From assembly GCF_019091455.1 (NCBI RefSeq), contig NZ_JAGXJN010000002.1, positions 551,959 through 615,958 on the forward strand: a DNA stretch of 64,000 nt, given 5' to 3'. The position numbers and the translations under genes are program-made. Of this stretch, positions 1 through 9,474 are shown in pieces; positions within the stretch are counted from its first letter, which is position 1, and each line of letters begins with the position of its first letter. Under the pieces are notes generated by a model, which searched no databases, was not told where the DNA came from, and saw only the letters and a program-made list of their open reading frames with translations. This DNA is from Chitinophaga sp. GbtcB8. Its GTDB lineage: Bacteria; Bacteroidota; Bacteroidia; Chitinophagales; Chitinophagaceae.

Positions 1-198
1 TATTATTCCGCCATTATTTTATATGTTGGCGCGGAGTTCACCAAATTCTACGCCCTGCAGTTTGGCGCAGAGATCCGGCCCAGCAGTTATGCTGTAATGT
101 ACCAGGTAACAGAGGTAGAAAGTCACCGCCACAATGTGCAGGAAAATGAAAAAGAGGAGGAGCGTAAAAGAGCAGCGCAGCACAAAAAAGGCCGGTAA
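1..198 (+). CDS. YihY/BrkB-family membrane protein, C-terminal fragment
   Basis: An open frame runs from the first base to a TAA and encodes the last 65 residues of a protein that begins outside the window. The segment YYSAIILYVGAEFTKFYA matches the end of the last membrane helices of YihY/virulence-factor BrkB proteins, where a G-A-E-F-T/K-x-Y-A motif is typical. After it comes a hydrophilic, strongly charged tail rich in Glu, Lys and Arg, expected on the cytoplasmic side. YihY proteins are polytopic inner-membrane proteins of uncertain function, once misnamed RNase BN. Assignment rests on this one motif because the rest is missing. Confidence 0.72.
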   Translation, partial: YYSAIILYVGAEFTKFYALQFGAEIRPSSYAVMYQVTEVESHRHNVQENEKEEERKRAAQHKKGR

Positions 199-308
199 TT
201 TTTTTCTGCTTGTTTAATAACAGGATTCGCCGTATTATTAACTATACTATAGGGAACCACCAACCAAATATCCGGATCGCAACATCATCTGCCTATAAAA
301 TAATCATC

Positions 309-2513
309 ATGAAGTTAACTATTACGCTTAGCGCGGCCGCTTTGGCATGGAGTATTTGCACGCCCGTTATTGCTCAGCAAAAAGCAGCCAGCACACAGCT
401 GGAAACCCGTTTTGATCAGCAGCTTAGCAGCGCCCATATAGGCGCCACCATTAAGGAATTGTCTGCAAAGCCCCACCACCTGGGCTCTGCAGAAGGTAAA
501 AAAGTAGCCGAAGCCATTGTAGGGAAGTTTAAGAGTTATGGGTGGGATGCCCGCATTAACACCTATAAGGTGCTGTTTCCCACGCCTAAAACACGGGTGC
601 TGGAGCTCACCGCTCCTGTAAAGTTCACGGCTACGCTAAAAGAGCCGGCCCTGAAAGAAGATGCTACCTCCGGCCAGGAAGGACAGCTGCCTACCTATAA
701 TGCCTGGGGCGCAGATGGGAATGTAACAGCGCCGCTGGTGTATGTGAACTACGGTTTACCCGAAGATTATGAAACATTGGAACGTTTAGGCATAGACGTG
801 AAGGGCAAGATAGTAATAGCGCGTTATGGCCGCTCCTGGCGTGGTATTAAACCCAAGGTAGCCTCAGAGCACGGCGCTATTGGTTGTATCATTTATTCCG
901 ATCCTAAAGAAGATGGGTATTATGAAGGCGATGTATATCCCAAAGGTGCCTTTAAAAGTGAATATGGGGTACAGCGCGGTTCTGTAATGGATATGGTTAT
1001 TTATCCCGGCGATCCGTTAACGCCCGGTGTAGGCGCTACGGAAAATGCCCAACGCCTGGAGCGCACACAGGCTGCTACCATCCTGAAAATACCAGTGCAG
1101 CCCATCAGCTATCATGATGCGCAGCCTTTGCTGGCAGCCCTGGAAGGACCAGTAGTACCGGCCGGATGGCGGGGCGCATTGCCCATTACCTACCATACAG
1201 GGCCGGGTAAAGCTACCGTACATTTGGAGGTAACCTACAACTGGGATCTGGTGCCTGCATACGATGTAGTAGCCACCATAAAAGGCAGCCAGTACCCGGA
1301 TGAATGGGTGATACGCGGTAACCACCATGATGCCTGGGTAAATGGCGCCGGTGACCCCATTAGCGGGCTGGCGGCCATGCTGGAAGAAGCTAAGGCCATT
1401 GGCGCGCTTGTTAAAAGCGGTTACCAGCCTAAACGCAGCCTGGTATACTGCGCCTGGGATGGCGAGGAACCAGGCCTTTTAGGATCTACAGAATGGGTGG
1501 AAGATCATGACAAAGAGCTGCAGCAAAAAGCCGTAGCCTATATTAATACAGATGGTAATGAACGCGGTTTCCTGGGCATGGGCGGCTCACACGCCCTTAC
1601 CAAATTAATGGACGGCATAGCCAAAGACGTAACCGATCCGCAAACCAAAGTAAGCGTATATGAAAGGGCCAAAGCAGCGGCGGTGGTGAATGCAGCGCCC
1701 GCGGGCCGCAAAGCAGCATTGGAAAAGAAAGGCATTACCCTTTTTGCGCTGGGCTCCGGCTCCGATTACTCGCCCTTTTTCCAGCACCTGGGCGTGCCTT
1801 CTTTAAACCTGGGTTTTGGCGGTGAAGGGGATGGGGGAGAGTATCATTCCATTTATGATTCCTACGACCAGTATTCCCGCTTTAAAGATCCGGATTTCAG
1901 CTACGGTGTAGCGCTGGCGCAGGTAGCCGGCCGTGCAGTTTTACGTTTAGCCGATGCTGATGTATTGCCATTTGATTTCACGGATCTGTATAAAACCATC
2001 AGCGGTTATGTAAAGGAGCTCACCGAACAGGCCGACCAGCTGCGGGAAAACACCGTGTTGGAGAACCGTTTGATAAAAGAGCATAGCTACCAGCTGGCTG
2101 CTGATCCTAAAAAGCCTTTTACTGCGCCTAAAGCAAAAGCGGAAGTGCCTTACCTGGATTTTTCCGCCCTGCAGAATGCCCTTGTAAAGCTGGACCATTC
2201 CAGCAGCACACTGGCCGATTCAATTGCTGCAACTACAATAACCGCTGCAGCACGCCAACGCTTAAACGAAGCCTTGTACCAGGCGGAACAAAGTTTGCTG
2301 GTAAGCCAGGGATTACCCAAACGGCCCTGGTTTAAGCACAGCATTTATGCACCCGGCTTTTATACCGGTTACGGCGTAAAAACCTTACCCGGTATCCGCG
2401 AAGCAATAGAACAGCGTAACTGGAAAGAGGCACAGGAGCAGATAGCAGTGGTAGCAGGAGCTGTAACTAAGTTCAGCGCAAAGCTGGATGAGATCACAGG
2501 GCTGGTAAAGTAA
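309..2513 (+). CDS. Secreted M28-family zinc metallopeptidase (glutamate carboxypeptidase II-like)
   Basis: This 734-residue protein has the layout of glutamate carboxypeptidase/transferrin-receptor-like M28 peptidases: signal peptide (about 1-22, ending VIAQQ), a protease-associated domain near residues 140-290, the peptidase core, and a C-terminal helical dimerisation domain. Visible zinc-site residues are H339/H340-D341 in RGNHHDAW, the DGEE segment with E386/E387 (general base and ligand), D415 in NTDG, and H513 in EYHS. It likely trims peptides in the periplasm or outside the cell. I chose the ATG at 309 because the signal peptide starts there; the in-frame ATG at 210 would add 33 residues that hide it. 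A serine hydrolase follows 19 bp downstream on the same strand, so the two may be co-transcribed. Confidence 0.9.
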   Translation: MKLTITLSAAALAWSICTPVIAQQKAASTQLETRFDQQLSSAHIGATIKELSAKPHHLGSAEGKKVAEAIVGKFKSYGWDARINTYKVLFPTPKTRVLELTAPVKFTATLKEPALKEDATSGQEGQLPTYNAWGADGNVTAPLVYVNYGLPEDYETLERLGIDVKGKIVIARYGRSWRGIKPKVASEHGAIGCIIYSDPKEDGYYEGDVYPKGAFKSEYGVQRGSVMDMVIYPGDPLTPGVGATENAQRLERTQAATILKIPVQPISYHDAQPLLAALEGPVVPAGWRGALPITYHTGPGKATVHLEVTYNWDLVPAYDVVATIKGSQYPDEWVIRGNHHDAWVNGAGDPISGLAAMLEEAKAIGALVKSGYQPKRSLVYCAWDGEEPGLLGSTEWVEDHDKELQQKAVAYINTDGNERGFLGMGGSHALTKLMDGIAKDVTDPQTKVSVYERAKAAAVVNAAPAGRKAALEKKGITLFALGSGSDYSPFFQHLGVPSLNLGFGGEGDGGEYHSIYDSYDQYSRFKDPDFSYGVALAQVAGRAVLRLADADVLPFDFTDLYKTISGYVKELTEQADQLRENTVLENRLIKEHSYQLAADPKKPFTAPKAKAEVPYLDFSALQNALVKLDHSSSTLADSIAATTITAAARQRLNEALYQAEQSLLVSQGLPKRPWFKHSIYAPGFYTGYGVKTLPGIREAIEQRNWKEAQEQIAVVAGAVTKFSAKLDEITGLVK

Positions 2514-2532
2514 CTTACATAATCATGCACAG

Positions 2533-3651
2533 ATGAAATTTATTTTAACCCTTACATTATTCTTCACAACGGTTTCGCTCCATGCACAAACTGATGCGCA
2601 AAAATATGAGTCATTAATCCCTGAGATCAATAAGATCATAAAGAAAACAAAAGCAGTAGGTGTAAGCATTGCTATTATTGAGAATTATAAAGTAGTATGG
2701 GCAAAAGGCTTTGGGTTAAAAGAAGCTGGTACGCAGGATAGCGTAACCGCCACCACGCTTTTCCAGGCCGCTTCCATGAGCAAGCCGGTAACGGCATTAG
2801 CGGTAATGAAAAAGGTGCAGGAAGGAAAGATCTCATTAAGTGAAGACATCAATAAACAGCTTACTTCCTGGCAGCTGCCTGATAATGAATATACAAAACA
2901 GTCAAAGGTGAATGTGAAGGAGCTGCTAAGCCATACCGGCGGTATTTCCGGCGCTGTATTCCGGCATTATACAAGGAAAGATACCTTACCCACTATTGTA
3001 CAGGCATTGAACGGGCAGGCCCCTGCCATTAATGAGCCGGTACGGGTAACGTGGTATCCCGGGAAGTATGTGTATTCGGCCGGTGGTTACTCCATCCTGG
3101 AGCTGTTGTTAATGGATAAGGAAAAGAAAACGTATCCTGCTATCATGGAACAAACAGTGTTGGCGCCGCTTCAAATGGAGCACAGCACTTTTGACTATCA
3201 TTTGCCGGGAAAGGAATTTGCCAGTGGCCATCTTAAAAAGAATGCAGTAATTGAAGATAAATACATGGTTATATACCCCTTCAGCTTCGGGGGGCTTTGG
3301 AGCACACCGGCAGATCTGGCGCGGTTCCTGGCCGAAGTGCAGCTATCCTTAAAAGGAGAGCAGGGCCATATACTGGACCAGGAGCATACCCGCCTGATGC
3401 TAACACCTGTTACCAATACCAGTGGCAGCCAATATGCTTTAGGGTTCACCATCGCAAAGAGAGGGCCTGTGAATTTTTTTGGGCATGACGGGCATAATTA
3501 CGGGTATATATCCAGCATGCTGGCCAGTCTGGAAGGTGGGTACGGAATGGTTATAATGACCAATTCTGAAAACGGCTGGAAAGCCGTTAACAAGATCAAA
3601 AAATTAGTAGGCCGCAAGTACTGGGCCCTGGGGCCGTATCATCCGCACTAA
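2533..3651 (+). CDS. Serine hydrolase, class C beta-lactamase/penicillin-binding fold
   Basis: A 372-residue exported protein with an N-terminal signal peptide (about 1-18, ending LHAQ). The active-site motifs of the beta-lactamase-related serine hydrolase family are present: S81-M-S-K84 (SxxK with nucleophile Ser and Lys), Y181-S-A (the YxN/YSx motif) and H318-D-G near the C-terminus in place of KTG. Family members include esterases, D-aminopeptidases and peptidoglycan-active enzymes, so the substrate cannot be named and beta-lactam resistance should not be assumed. It starts 19 bp after the M28 peptidase, suggesting a peptide/ester-degrading pair. It converges with the efflux operon, whose last stop lies 12 bp away. 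Confidence 0.88.
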   Translation: MKFILTLTLFFTTVSLHAQTDAQKYESLIPEINKIIKKTKAVGVSIAIIENYKVVWAKGFGLKEAGTQDSVTATTLFQAASMSKPVTALAVMKKVQEGKISLSEDINKQLTSWQLPDNEYTKQSKVNVKELLSHTGGISGAVFRHYTRKDTLPTIVQALNGQAPAINEPVRVTWYPGKYVYSAGGYSILELLLMDKEKKTYPAIMEQTVLAPLQMEHSTFDYHLPGKEFASGHLKKNAVIEDKYMVIYPFSFGGLWSTPADLARFLAEVQLSLKGEQGHILDQEHTRLMLTPVTNTSGSQYALGFTIAKRGPVNFFGHDGHNYGYISSMLASLEGGYGMVIMTNSENGWKAVNKIKKLVGRKYWALGPYHPH

Positions 3652-3663
3652 GCAATTTGTAAT

Positions 3664-4890
3664 TCACTCATACCGCAGCGCTTCTATAGGATCCAGCCTG
3701 CTGGCCTTTACTGCCGGGTAATAACCAAAGAACACACCGGTTACCGTACAAACAATAAACGATAACACAATAGAGCTTTCAGATACCAGCGTGGGCCAGG
3801 AAAGGAATACCGTAATCAGTTTGGAGGCTGTTATCCCCAGCGCAATACCGATCAGCCCACCGGTAATGCTGATAAGGATGGCCTCTATCAGGAACTGCAG
3901 CAGTATATCAATCCCTCTGGCGCCAATAGACATGCGTAATCCTATTTCTTTGGTACGCTCCGTTACAGAAACATACATGATGTTCATGATACCAATACCG
4001 CCCACTACCAGGGAAATGCCGGCTATGGCGGCTAACAGCACCGTGAGCAGCTGGCTGGTGGAGCTGAAGGTATTGATCAGCTCTGCCTGCGTACGTACGG
4101 TAAAATCATCATCATCGCCGGTTTTGAGCTTATGCGCGGTGCGCAGGATCTGCGATACTTCTTCCGTAGCCAGCGTAGAGCTGCTCTCGTCAATAGCCGA
4201 TGCAAAGATGTTCTGTATATACGGGATGGCCAGTATGCGCTTCTGCACCGTGGTGTAGGGCGCCAGGATAATATCGTCCTGGTCCTGCCCAAATGCATTT
4301 TCTCCTTTTTCACTCAGCACGCCAATGATCTTAAAAGGGATCTTGTTAAAACGGATGGTTTTACCCACGGGGTTTTCTCCGCCGCTGAACAGGTTCTCCA
4401 CAACTGTTTGTCCAATGAGGCAAACTTTGGTGGCTGCCTTTACATCATTATCGCCGAAAGCTACGCCCTCTTTCAATGGCCAGTCGCGTATATCCAGGTA
4501 ACTAGGGCTTACACCCTGTATGCTGGTAGGCCAGTTCAGCGCACCGTTAATAGCCTGCCCTTTGCCGGATACCTGTGGCGATACGGCTGTAATATATTTT
4601 GCCTGTTGTTCAATGGCCTTTATATCGTCCAGCTTCAGGGTTTGCAGGCTGGTAGCATCCAGCCTTGCGCCGCCGCCCACGCTGGTATTGCTGTTGGGCC
4701 GTATGGTGATCATGTTGGAGCCCATGCTGGATAGCTGATCCTGTATGCTTTGTTTGGAACCCTGGCCGATGGCCACCATTGCAATCACCGCCCCCACGCC
4801 AATAATAATACCCAGCATGGTGAGGAAGGCCCGCAGCTTGTTACGTTGCAGTGCCCGTAAGGCTATCCGTATGAGGTTGAAGAAGTTCAT
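3664..4890 (-). CDS. ABC transporter permease, MacB/FtsX type
   Basis: A 408-residue permease with MacB-family topology: one N-terminal transmembrane helix (about residues 20-42, with LGIIIGVGAVIAMVAIGQG), a large periplasmic MacB_PCD domain (about 45-275), then three C-terminal helices forming an FtsX domain (about 280-400). MacB-type permeases do not move substrate through the membrane. They couple ATP hydrolysis to conformational work on periplasmic partners and a TolC duct. The separate ATPase gene ends 11 bp upstream, and the adaptor and TolC-like genes precede it on the same strand, so this is the last gene of a four-gene tripartite efflux operon. The substrate (macrolide, peptide, lipid or siderophore) cannot be read from sequence. 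Confidence 0.92.
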   Translation of the reverse strand: MNFFNLIRIALRALQRNKLRAFLTMLGIIIGVGAVIAMVAIGQGSKQSIQDQLSSMGSNMITIRPNSNTSVGGGARLDATSLQTLKLDDIKAIEQQAKYITAVSPQVSGKGQAINGALNWPTSIQGVSPSYLDIRDWPLKEGVAFGDNDVKAATKVCLIGQTVVENLFSGGENPVGKTIRFNKIPFKIIGVLSEKGENAFGQDQDDIILAPYTTVQKRILAIPYIQNIFASAIDESSSTLATEEVSQILRTAHKLKTGDDDDFTVRTQAELINTFSSTSQLLTVLLAAIAGISLVVGGIGIMNIMYVSVTERTKEIGLRMSIGARGIDILLQFLIEAILISITGGLIGIALGITASKLITVFLSWPTLVSESSIVLSFIVCTVTGVFFGYYPAVKASRLDPIEALRYE

Positions 4891-4901
4891 GGTTTTGTTT
4901 T

Positions 4902-5645
4902 TTAATAATCATCCGCCACCGGCAGCTCGCTTAGCGCCTGCCGTGCAGACCGTACATTTTCATTCTTGCTGTCGCGGATCACTTTACCATCGCGCAGCAT
5001 TACGGTACGGCTGCTAAAGGCGGCAATATCCGGTTCGTGTGTTACGAATACAATCGTTTTGCCGGCCTGGTTCAGCTCCTGTAGCAGCGCCATGATCTCG
5101 TATGAAGTGCGGGTGTCCAGGTTGCCGGTAGCTTCATCGGCCAATATCATTACCGGCTCGTTCACCAATGCACGGGCAATGGCTACACGCTGCTGCTGCC
5201 CGCCGGATAGCTGGTTTGGCATATGATCCAGGCGCTCTGCCAGCTTCACTGCTTCCAGCGCTTTCACGGCCCGTTCCTTCCGGTCGTGGGCAGTAAGCCC
5301 GGAGTTGTAGAATAAGGGCAGCTCCACATTTTCCAGCGCGCTGGTACGCGCCAGCAGATTATAGGACTGGAACACAAAACCGATCTTGCGGTTACGCAGC
5401 CGCGCCAGCTCATCCCGCGATAGCTTACTGATATCCACGCCATCCAGCTGGTATACCCCTGAGGTAGGTTTATCCAGGCAGCCCAATAAATTCAGCAGCG
5501 TAGTTTTGCCGCTGCCGCTGCTGCCCATAATAGTTACAAATTCTCCGGTTGTTACCTCAAACGATACGCCTTTCAGCGCGCGAACAATCTCCGTACCCAT
5601 TCTAAACTCCCGCTTCAGGTCATGTAGCTCTAGTATCTTACCCAT
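4902..5645 (-). CDS. ABC transporter ATP-binding protein, MacB/LolD type
   Basis: A 247-residue nucleotide-binding subunit with every ABC motif intact: Walker [10 protein letters not shown] (41-49), Q-loop Q93, signature LSGGQ (146-150), Walker B VMILADE (165-171) and switch His H203. It supplies the ATPase for the permease encoded 11 bp downstream. In Proteobacterial MacB the ATPase and permease are one polypeptide; here they are split, as is common in Bacteroidota. The C-terminal tail of about 30 residues after the H-loop is short and charged. A 197-bp AT-rich spacer separates it from the adaptor gene upstream, larger than the other gaps in the operon, so a secondary promoter there is possible. 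Confidence 0.95.
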   Translation of the reverse strand: MGKILELHDLKREFRMGTEIVRALKGVSFEVTTGEFVTIMGSSGSGKTTLLNLLGCLDKPTSGVYQLDGVDISKLSRDELARLRNRKIGFVFQSYNLLARTSALENVELPLFYNSGLTAHDRKERAVKALEAVKLAERLDHMPNQLSGGQQQRVAIARALVNEPVMILADEATGNLDTRTSYEIMALLQELNQAGKTIVFVTHEPDIAAFSSRTVMLRDGKVIRDSKNENVRSARQALSELPVADDY

Positions 5646-5842
5646 TTCATTATAGTTTCATTATCATTCACTCCGCACATCTCAGCTTCAAAACTTTATT
5701 AACTCATCCCATTCTCATCCATTCATCATCAGCATCCTGTATCCTCTTTTATCCAGCTATTTATCATTTAACTCCATCGCTCATTATAAAAACCAGCATA
5801 TTAGCACATCAGCACATTAGCAAATTTCAAACATCTGCACAT
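5646..5842. repeat. AT-rich intergenic spacer with simple direct repeats
   Basis: The spacer between the adaptor and ATPase genes contains loosely repeated words, mainly TCATCATT-like units on the left and AGCACATCAGCACATTAGCA on the right (about 5797-5822). No open reading frame or terminator hairpin was seen. Low-complexity wording of this kind recurs in several intergenic regions of this window and may reflect a family of intergenic repeats rather than a regulatory site. Confidence 0.4.
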
Positions 5843-7144
5843 CTACCTCGGTCCTGTTCCTCCGCCACTGCGGCTGCTGCCACCTCTGCCCGGCCTTGTC
5901 GGCATAAACGGGCTTTTCGTTGCGGCGTTCTTTTCCTTTTTAGTAACACGTCTTGCATCATTCACCACAATATCCGACGTATCCAGCCCGCTCATTACCT
6001 GCACATTAGTTTCATCATTCAGTCCTGTCATAATACGGCGGCGCATAAGGGTATCGCCCCGTTTGATCCATACTGCAGCAGGACGTGCCGCTTCATCCGG
6101 AGAGGTTAAGCGTTTAGTGGTATCCGTTTGTGTTCTCAAAGTATCCGGGCGTTTGCTGCGGTAAAAGCCAGGTTCTGTTTTGCCATGAGAGGTATCCCTT
6201 CGCCCTATGATCACATAATCTTTCAGCAGGGCGGAATCCGGTTTGAATTTCAGCGCTTTTGCGCTTACCAGCAAAGCATTCTTGGCTTCTTTGGTGTAGA
6301 TGGTGATGTTGGCCGTCATGCCGGGTTTCAGGCGCATGTCGTTATTGGGCGCGTCTATGATGGTAGTATAGGTAACCACGTTAGCAGAAGTGCTGGGCTG
6401 CAGGCGTACTTCCTGCACGGTGCCGTTAAATACATCGTCCGGGAACGCATCCACGGTAAAGGTTACACGCTGTCCTTTTTCCACGTTGCCAATATCCGCT
6501 TCATCCACGCTGGCCTGTACCTGCATTTTAGTAAGGTCTTTTGCTAAAATAAAAAGGGTAGGGGTGTTAAAGCTGGCTGCTACTGTTTGCCCTATGTTCA
6601 CACTCCTGTTTAACACCACACCGTCAATAGGAGAATAAATGTTGGCATACGAAAGGTTTTTGTTGGCTGATTGCAATTGTGCTTTAATTGCCGCCACATT
6701 AGCTTTGGCGCTGTTGAACTGGTACAGGGCCGTTTCATAATCGGCCTTGCTGATAGCGCCTACATTGTACAGCTGCGATTGACGGCTGTAGTTACTTTGC
6801 TGGAACACCAGCTGGTCCTGAGCAGCAGCCAGGTTGGCCTGAAACTGATCCACCTGCGCCTGCAACAATGATTTATCCAGCTCCGCTATCAGCTGGTTCT
6901 TTTTCACCTGCGTATTAAAATCCGCATAAATAACGCGGATGGTGCCGGATACCTGTGTACCTACAGACACTGTATCCACCGGCTGTATAGTGCCGGTAGC
7001 CGTAATGGCATTGGCAATAAAACCATACACCGGTTTTTCTGTATCAATCATCACCGGATCTTCCTTATGCCTGAAGAACAGGAACCAGATGGCTACTGCT
7101 GCTATAATGATGATGCCTGTTATTAACCATTTATATCGTTTCAT
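5843..7144 (-). CDS. Periplasmic adaptor (membrane-fusion) protein, MacA-like
   Basis: A 433-residue membrane-fusion protein. It begins with a single N-terminal membrane anchor (about 5-24), then a beta-barrel/lipoyl segment (GTIQPVDTVSVGTQVSGTI), an alpha-helical hairpin (about 90-165, heptad-rich with many Gln/Ala), the second lipoyl half (SPIDGVVLNRSVNIGQTV) and membrane-proximal barrel domains. Such proteins bridge the inner-membrane MacB-type transporter and the TolC outer-membrane duct. The C-terminus is unusually extended, with a basic Gly/Arg/Ser-rich tail (about 410-433), likely disordered. It lies between the TolC-like gene (73-bp gap) and the ABC genes on the same strand. Confidence 0.92.
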   Translation of the reverse strand: MKRYKWLITGIIIIAAVAIWFLFFRHKEDPVMIDTEKPVYGFIANAITATGTIQPVDTVSVGTQVSGTIRVIYADFNTQVKKNQLIAELDKSLLQAQVDQFQANLAAAQDQLVFQQSNYSRQSQLYNVGAISKADYETALYQFNSAKANVAAIKAQLQSANKNLSYANIYSPIDGVVLNRSVNIGQTVAASFNTPTLFILAKDLTKMQVQASVDEADIGNVEKGQRVTFTVDAFPDDVFNGTVQEVRLQPSTSANVVTYTTIIDAPNNDMRLKPGMTANITIYTKEAKNALLVSAKALKFKPDSALLKDYVIIGRRDTSHGKTEPGFYRSKRPDTLRTQTDTTKRLTSPDEAARPAAVWIKRGDTLMRRRIMTGLNDETNVQVMSGLDTSDIVVNDARRVTKKEKNAATKSPFMPTRPGRGGSSRSGGGTGPR

Positions 7145-7217
7145 TTGTGCTTGTTTGTCGTTTTATTTGCCAAATGGAATCTTTGATTTCATTTGCTGTT
7201 GTTTATCGTTTTATCCC

Positions 7218-8558
7218 TTAATTATTAGTAACCGGTTCTCCTATATAAAACTCGTAGATCCTGGTATTCAGGATGGCGCCATACTTAGCCTGTATAAATG
7301 CCTGCAGCGCCTGTACATACAGGTTCTTTTGCACGGCAAGGTCAGTTATATTCACCGCGCCTATTTTCATTTGCTCTACACTAATGCGGTAACCCTCTTC
7401 ACTGGCCACCAGCTGTTTTTCCGCAGCTTTGTATTGCTCCTGTGCGTTCTGCAGGTTCAGGTAAGATTGCTCTACCTGCTGTGTTAACACGGTTTTGGTA
7501 TCCTGCAGGGTTAACCTGGCCTGGTCTATCTGGATCTTTGCACGCGCTTCATTGGCCTTGTTCACCCGGTTGCTGAAAATGGGAATACCTAATGTTAATC
7601 CTGCACGCTGGTAAAAGTTATTATCCAGCTGCTGCCAGTAGCTGTTTGACTGGTTATCGGAAAACCCGCTGGATAAGGTACCGCCCAGGCTAAGCGTGGG
7701 TTTATAACCTGCTTTGGCTTTTTCCAGCCCTACTTCCGCAATGGTTACGCCCAGCTCTCCGTTCTTTACTTCCGGCCTGGTTTGCAGGGCAATACGTTGC
7801 GCTTCTTCCAGTGATGGTACAGGTTTTTCTGCCCGTAACGTATCCGGCTGTACGATGGAAAAGGTATAGGCTGTAGGCAGCTGCAATACCTGTTTCAGGG
7901 TTAGTAAATTCTGCCGGTAAGTGTTTTGCGCAACTACCAGCGAGTAAGCATCTGTGGCCTGCTGGGCTTCCAGCTGTACCAGGTCTTTACGGGCAATGCT
8001 GCCGGCGTTAAAGAGCTGTTGTCCCTGTTGCAGCTGCGCCTGCGAGGTTTGTACCAGGTCTTTTACATACACAATGTTCTCGCCCGCCAGTAAAATGTTC
8101 AGGTATGCCTGTGTGATCTGCAGGGTAATGTCGTTCTCCGCCTGCTGCATGTTCAAATTGGCGGTCTGCAGCAGCAGGTTCTTTTCGCGGATGTCATTAC
8201 GCAGGTACCCGCCCTGGTATAAGATCCAAGTGGAGCTTAGCGCATAGTTGCTGGCCAGACTGGATTGTGTTTGAAAGCCACCTACTACGGGGTTGGTATT
8301 CTTGGAATTAGTGAAGGATTGGGTAACCGTACCTCCCAGGCTGGGGAGCCGTGCTGCGCGGGATTGCAGCAGGTCCTGCTCACTGGAGGCCTGGCTCAGG
8401 CGAAGGCTGCTTAACTGAATATTATGTGCTCGCGCATAATCCAGGCATTGTTGCAGGCTCCATTTATCCGGCAAACCGGCTGTAGTGGAATCCTGCGCCA
8501 GTAAAGGTCCTGCACCGGCGATCCATAAGACCGCCATGAAAATAATGATCCTGTTCAT
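7218..8558 (-). CDS. TolC-family outer-membrane efflux protein
   Basis: A 446-residue protein with a signal peptide (ending GPLLAQ at about residue 22) and the duplicated OEP architecture of TolC: two long alpha-helical hairpins rich in Gln, Ala and Leu (about 60-220 and 275-430) separated by short beta segments. It forms the outer-membrane channel of the tripartite pump encoded downstream and is the first gene of that operon. The ATG at 8558 was preferred to the upstream in-frame one at 8630 because the signal peptide begins there. The divergent region upstream carries three phased TTAACAG repeats. Confidence 0.92.
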   Translation of the reverse strand: MNRIIIFMAVLWIAGAGPLLAQDSTTAGLPDKWSLQQCLDYARAHNIQLSSLRLSQASSEQDLLQSRAARLPSLGGTVTQSFTNSKNTNPVVGGFQTQSSLASNYALSSTWILYQGGYLRNDIREKNLLLQTANLNMQQAENDITLQITQAYLNILLAGENIVYVKDLVQTSQAQLQQGQQLFNAGSIARKDLVQLEAQQATDAYSLVVAQNTYRQNLLTLKQVLQLPTAYTFSIVQPDTLRAEKPVPSLEEAQRIALQTRPEVKNGELGVTIAEVGLEKAKAGYKPTLSLGGTLSSGFSDNQSNSYWQQLDNNFYQRAGLTLGIPIFSNRVNKANEARAKIQIDQARLTLQDTKTVLTQQVEQSYLNLQNAQEQYKAAEKQLVASEEGYRISVEQMKIGAVNITDLAVQKNLYVQALQAFIQAKYGAILNTRIYEFYIGEPVTNN

Positions 8559-8881
8559 GGTATATCCTGTTCGTAATACATTAAGCCTTTTGCAATAGCG
8601 GAATGAAAGGGTATAGCCGGATGCCTGCAAATAACCTGCACTTTTTCAATTGGTCTGTGTTTTGTTAGTAGTAATTAACAGTCGTTAACAGTACTTAACA
8701 GCGGCTCACCGCAGGACAACCGGTTACGCTATAAAAGACGGGTTACCTGCTGGATGGTTTAATGTGTTAACACTTAATAACAGAGAATGGTTGAGCCGTT
8801 GGGGTTCTTTCATTTATTTATGAAATAATTACTTACATTTACGCAAAATTTATAATAACCTTTCCGAACAAAACCACTCAG
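8559..8881. promoter_or_regulatory. Divergent regulatory region with three phased TTAACAG repeats
   Basis: This 323-bp region separates the divergent efflux operon and outer-membrane barrel gene. At 8675-8701 the heptamer TTAACAG occurs three times with exactly 10-bp spacing (starts 8675, 8685, 8695), one helical turn apart, so all copies face the same side of the DNA. Read on the other strand the units are CTGTTAA, reminiscent of the GTTAA core of LytTR-domain response-regulator sites; this comparison is inference. A further palindrome, GTGTTAACAC, lies near 8762-8771. No gene was seen in the region. Confidence 0.45.
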
Positions 8882-9397
8882 ATGAAAAAGATCCTTTCTA
8901 CGATCACTGGTATGTTGCTGATCCTGTGTGTAACCAGCAGCATTTCTAAAGCGCAATTGAAAAGATTCAGTATTGGTCCTTTTGTGGAAGCCGGCTTTCC
9001 GGTAGGCGACCTGAAAGACACCCACAATACCGGCTATGGTATAGGCCTGGGAGCGGATATTAAACTGATCGGCGGTCTGGGTGTAACCGGCTCCGTTAGT
9101 TATATGCGCTTTGGCGGTAAATCTGTTAGCGATGGTATGGGCAACAACGTAAAGTACGATGCATTATCTGCTGTACCGGTACGTGTTGGTCTTAAGTACA
9201 AGTTACCTATTCCGCTACTGTATGTTAAGGTAGAAGGTGGCGCCGCTAACCTCACCGGTGGCGATGGTACTGCGGCTATCTTTGCGCCGGGTATAGGAAT
9301 ACGCGTACTGGGCTTTGACCTGGAAGGCAAATACGAAGCCTGGTTTAAAGATGGCACCATGGGTTTCTTCGGTCTGAAGGCCGGCTGGAATTTCTAA
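8882..9397 (+). CDS. Small outer-membrane beta-barrel protein
   Basis: A 171-residue protein with a signal peptide (about 1-24, ending SKAQ) followed by alternating amphipathic beta-strands rich in Gly, Tyr, Phe and Val, ending in the terminal aromatic residue (WNF) that favours BAM-dependent assembly. The length fits an eight-stranded barrel of the OmpW/OmpX/PorT-like porin superfamily. No ligand can be inferred. It stands alone: the upstream operon is divergent, and a strong hairpin terminator follows at once. Confidence 0.75.
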   Translation: MKKILSTITGMLLILCVTSSISKAQLKRFSIGPFVEAGFPVGDLKDTHNTGYGIGLGADIKLIGGLGVTGSVSYMRFGGKSVSDGMGNNVKYDALSAVPVRVGLKYKLPIPLLYVKVEGGAANLTGGDGTAAIFAPGIGIRVLGFDLEGKYEAWFKDGTMGFFGLKAGWNF

Positions 9398-9416
9398 GAT
9401 AGTTTATAATTAATAG

Positions 9417-9467
9417 TCCATGGTCTATTGCTTTTTTCAAGGCAATGGACCATGGATTTTTTTATTT
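9417..9467 (+). terminator. Intrinsic terminator with a 15-bp stem
   Basis: TCCATGGTCTATTGC (9417-9431) pairs with GCAATGGACCATGGA (9442-9456) apart from one G-U pair, and eight T follow on the plus strand. It lies 20 bp after the barrel gene and 8 bp before the end of the convergent thioredoxin-like gene. The stem word GCAATGGACCATGGA reappears, slightly altered, in the intergenic region near 22925 and 23059. Confidence 0.85.
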
Positions 9468-9474
9468 TGCTCTT

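Noticed and set aside
2533..3651. Annotation as an antibiotic-resistance beta-lactamase
   Set aside because: Only the general SxxK/Yxx/HxG serine-hydrolase motifs are visible; most relatives are esterases or peptidases.
4132..4734. 200-codon plus-strand open frame opposite the MacB-like permease
   Set aside because: No family pattern; overlaps a clear MacB_PCD/FtsX permease completely.
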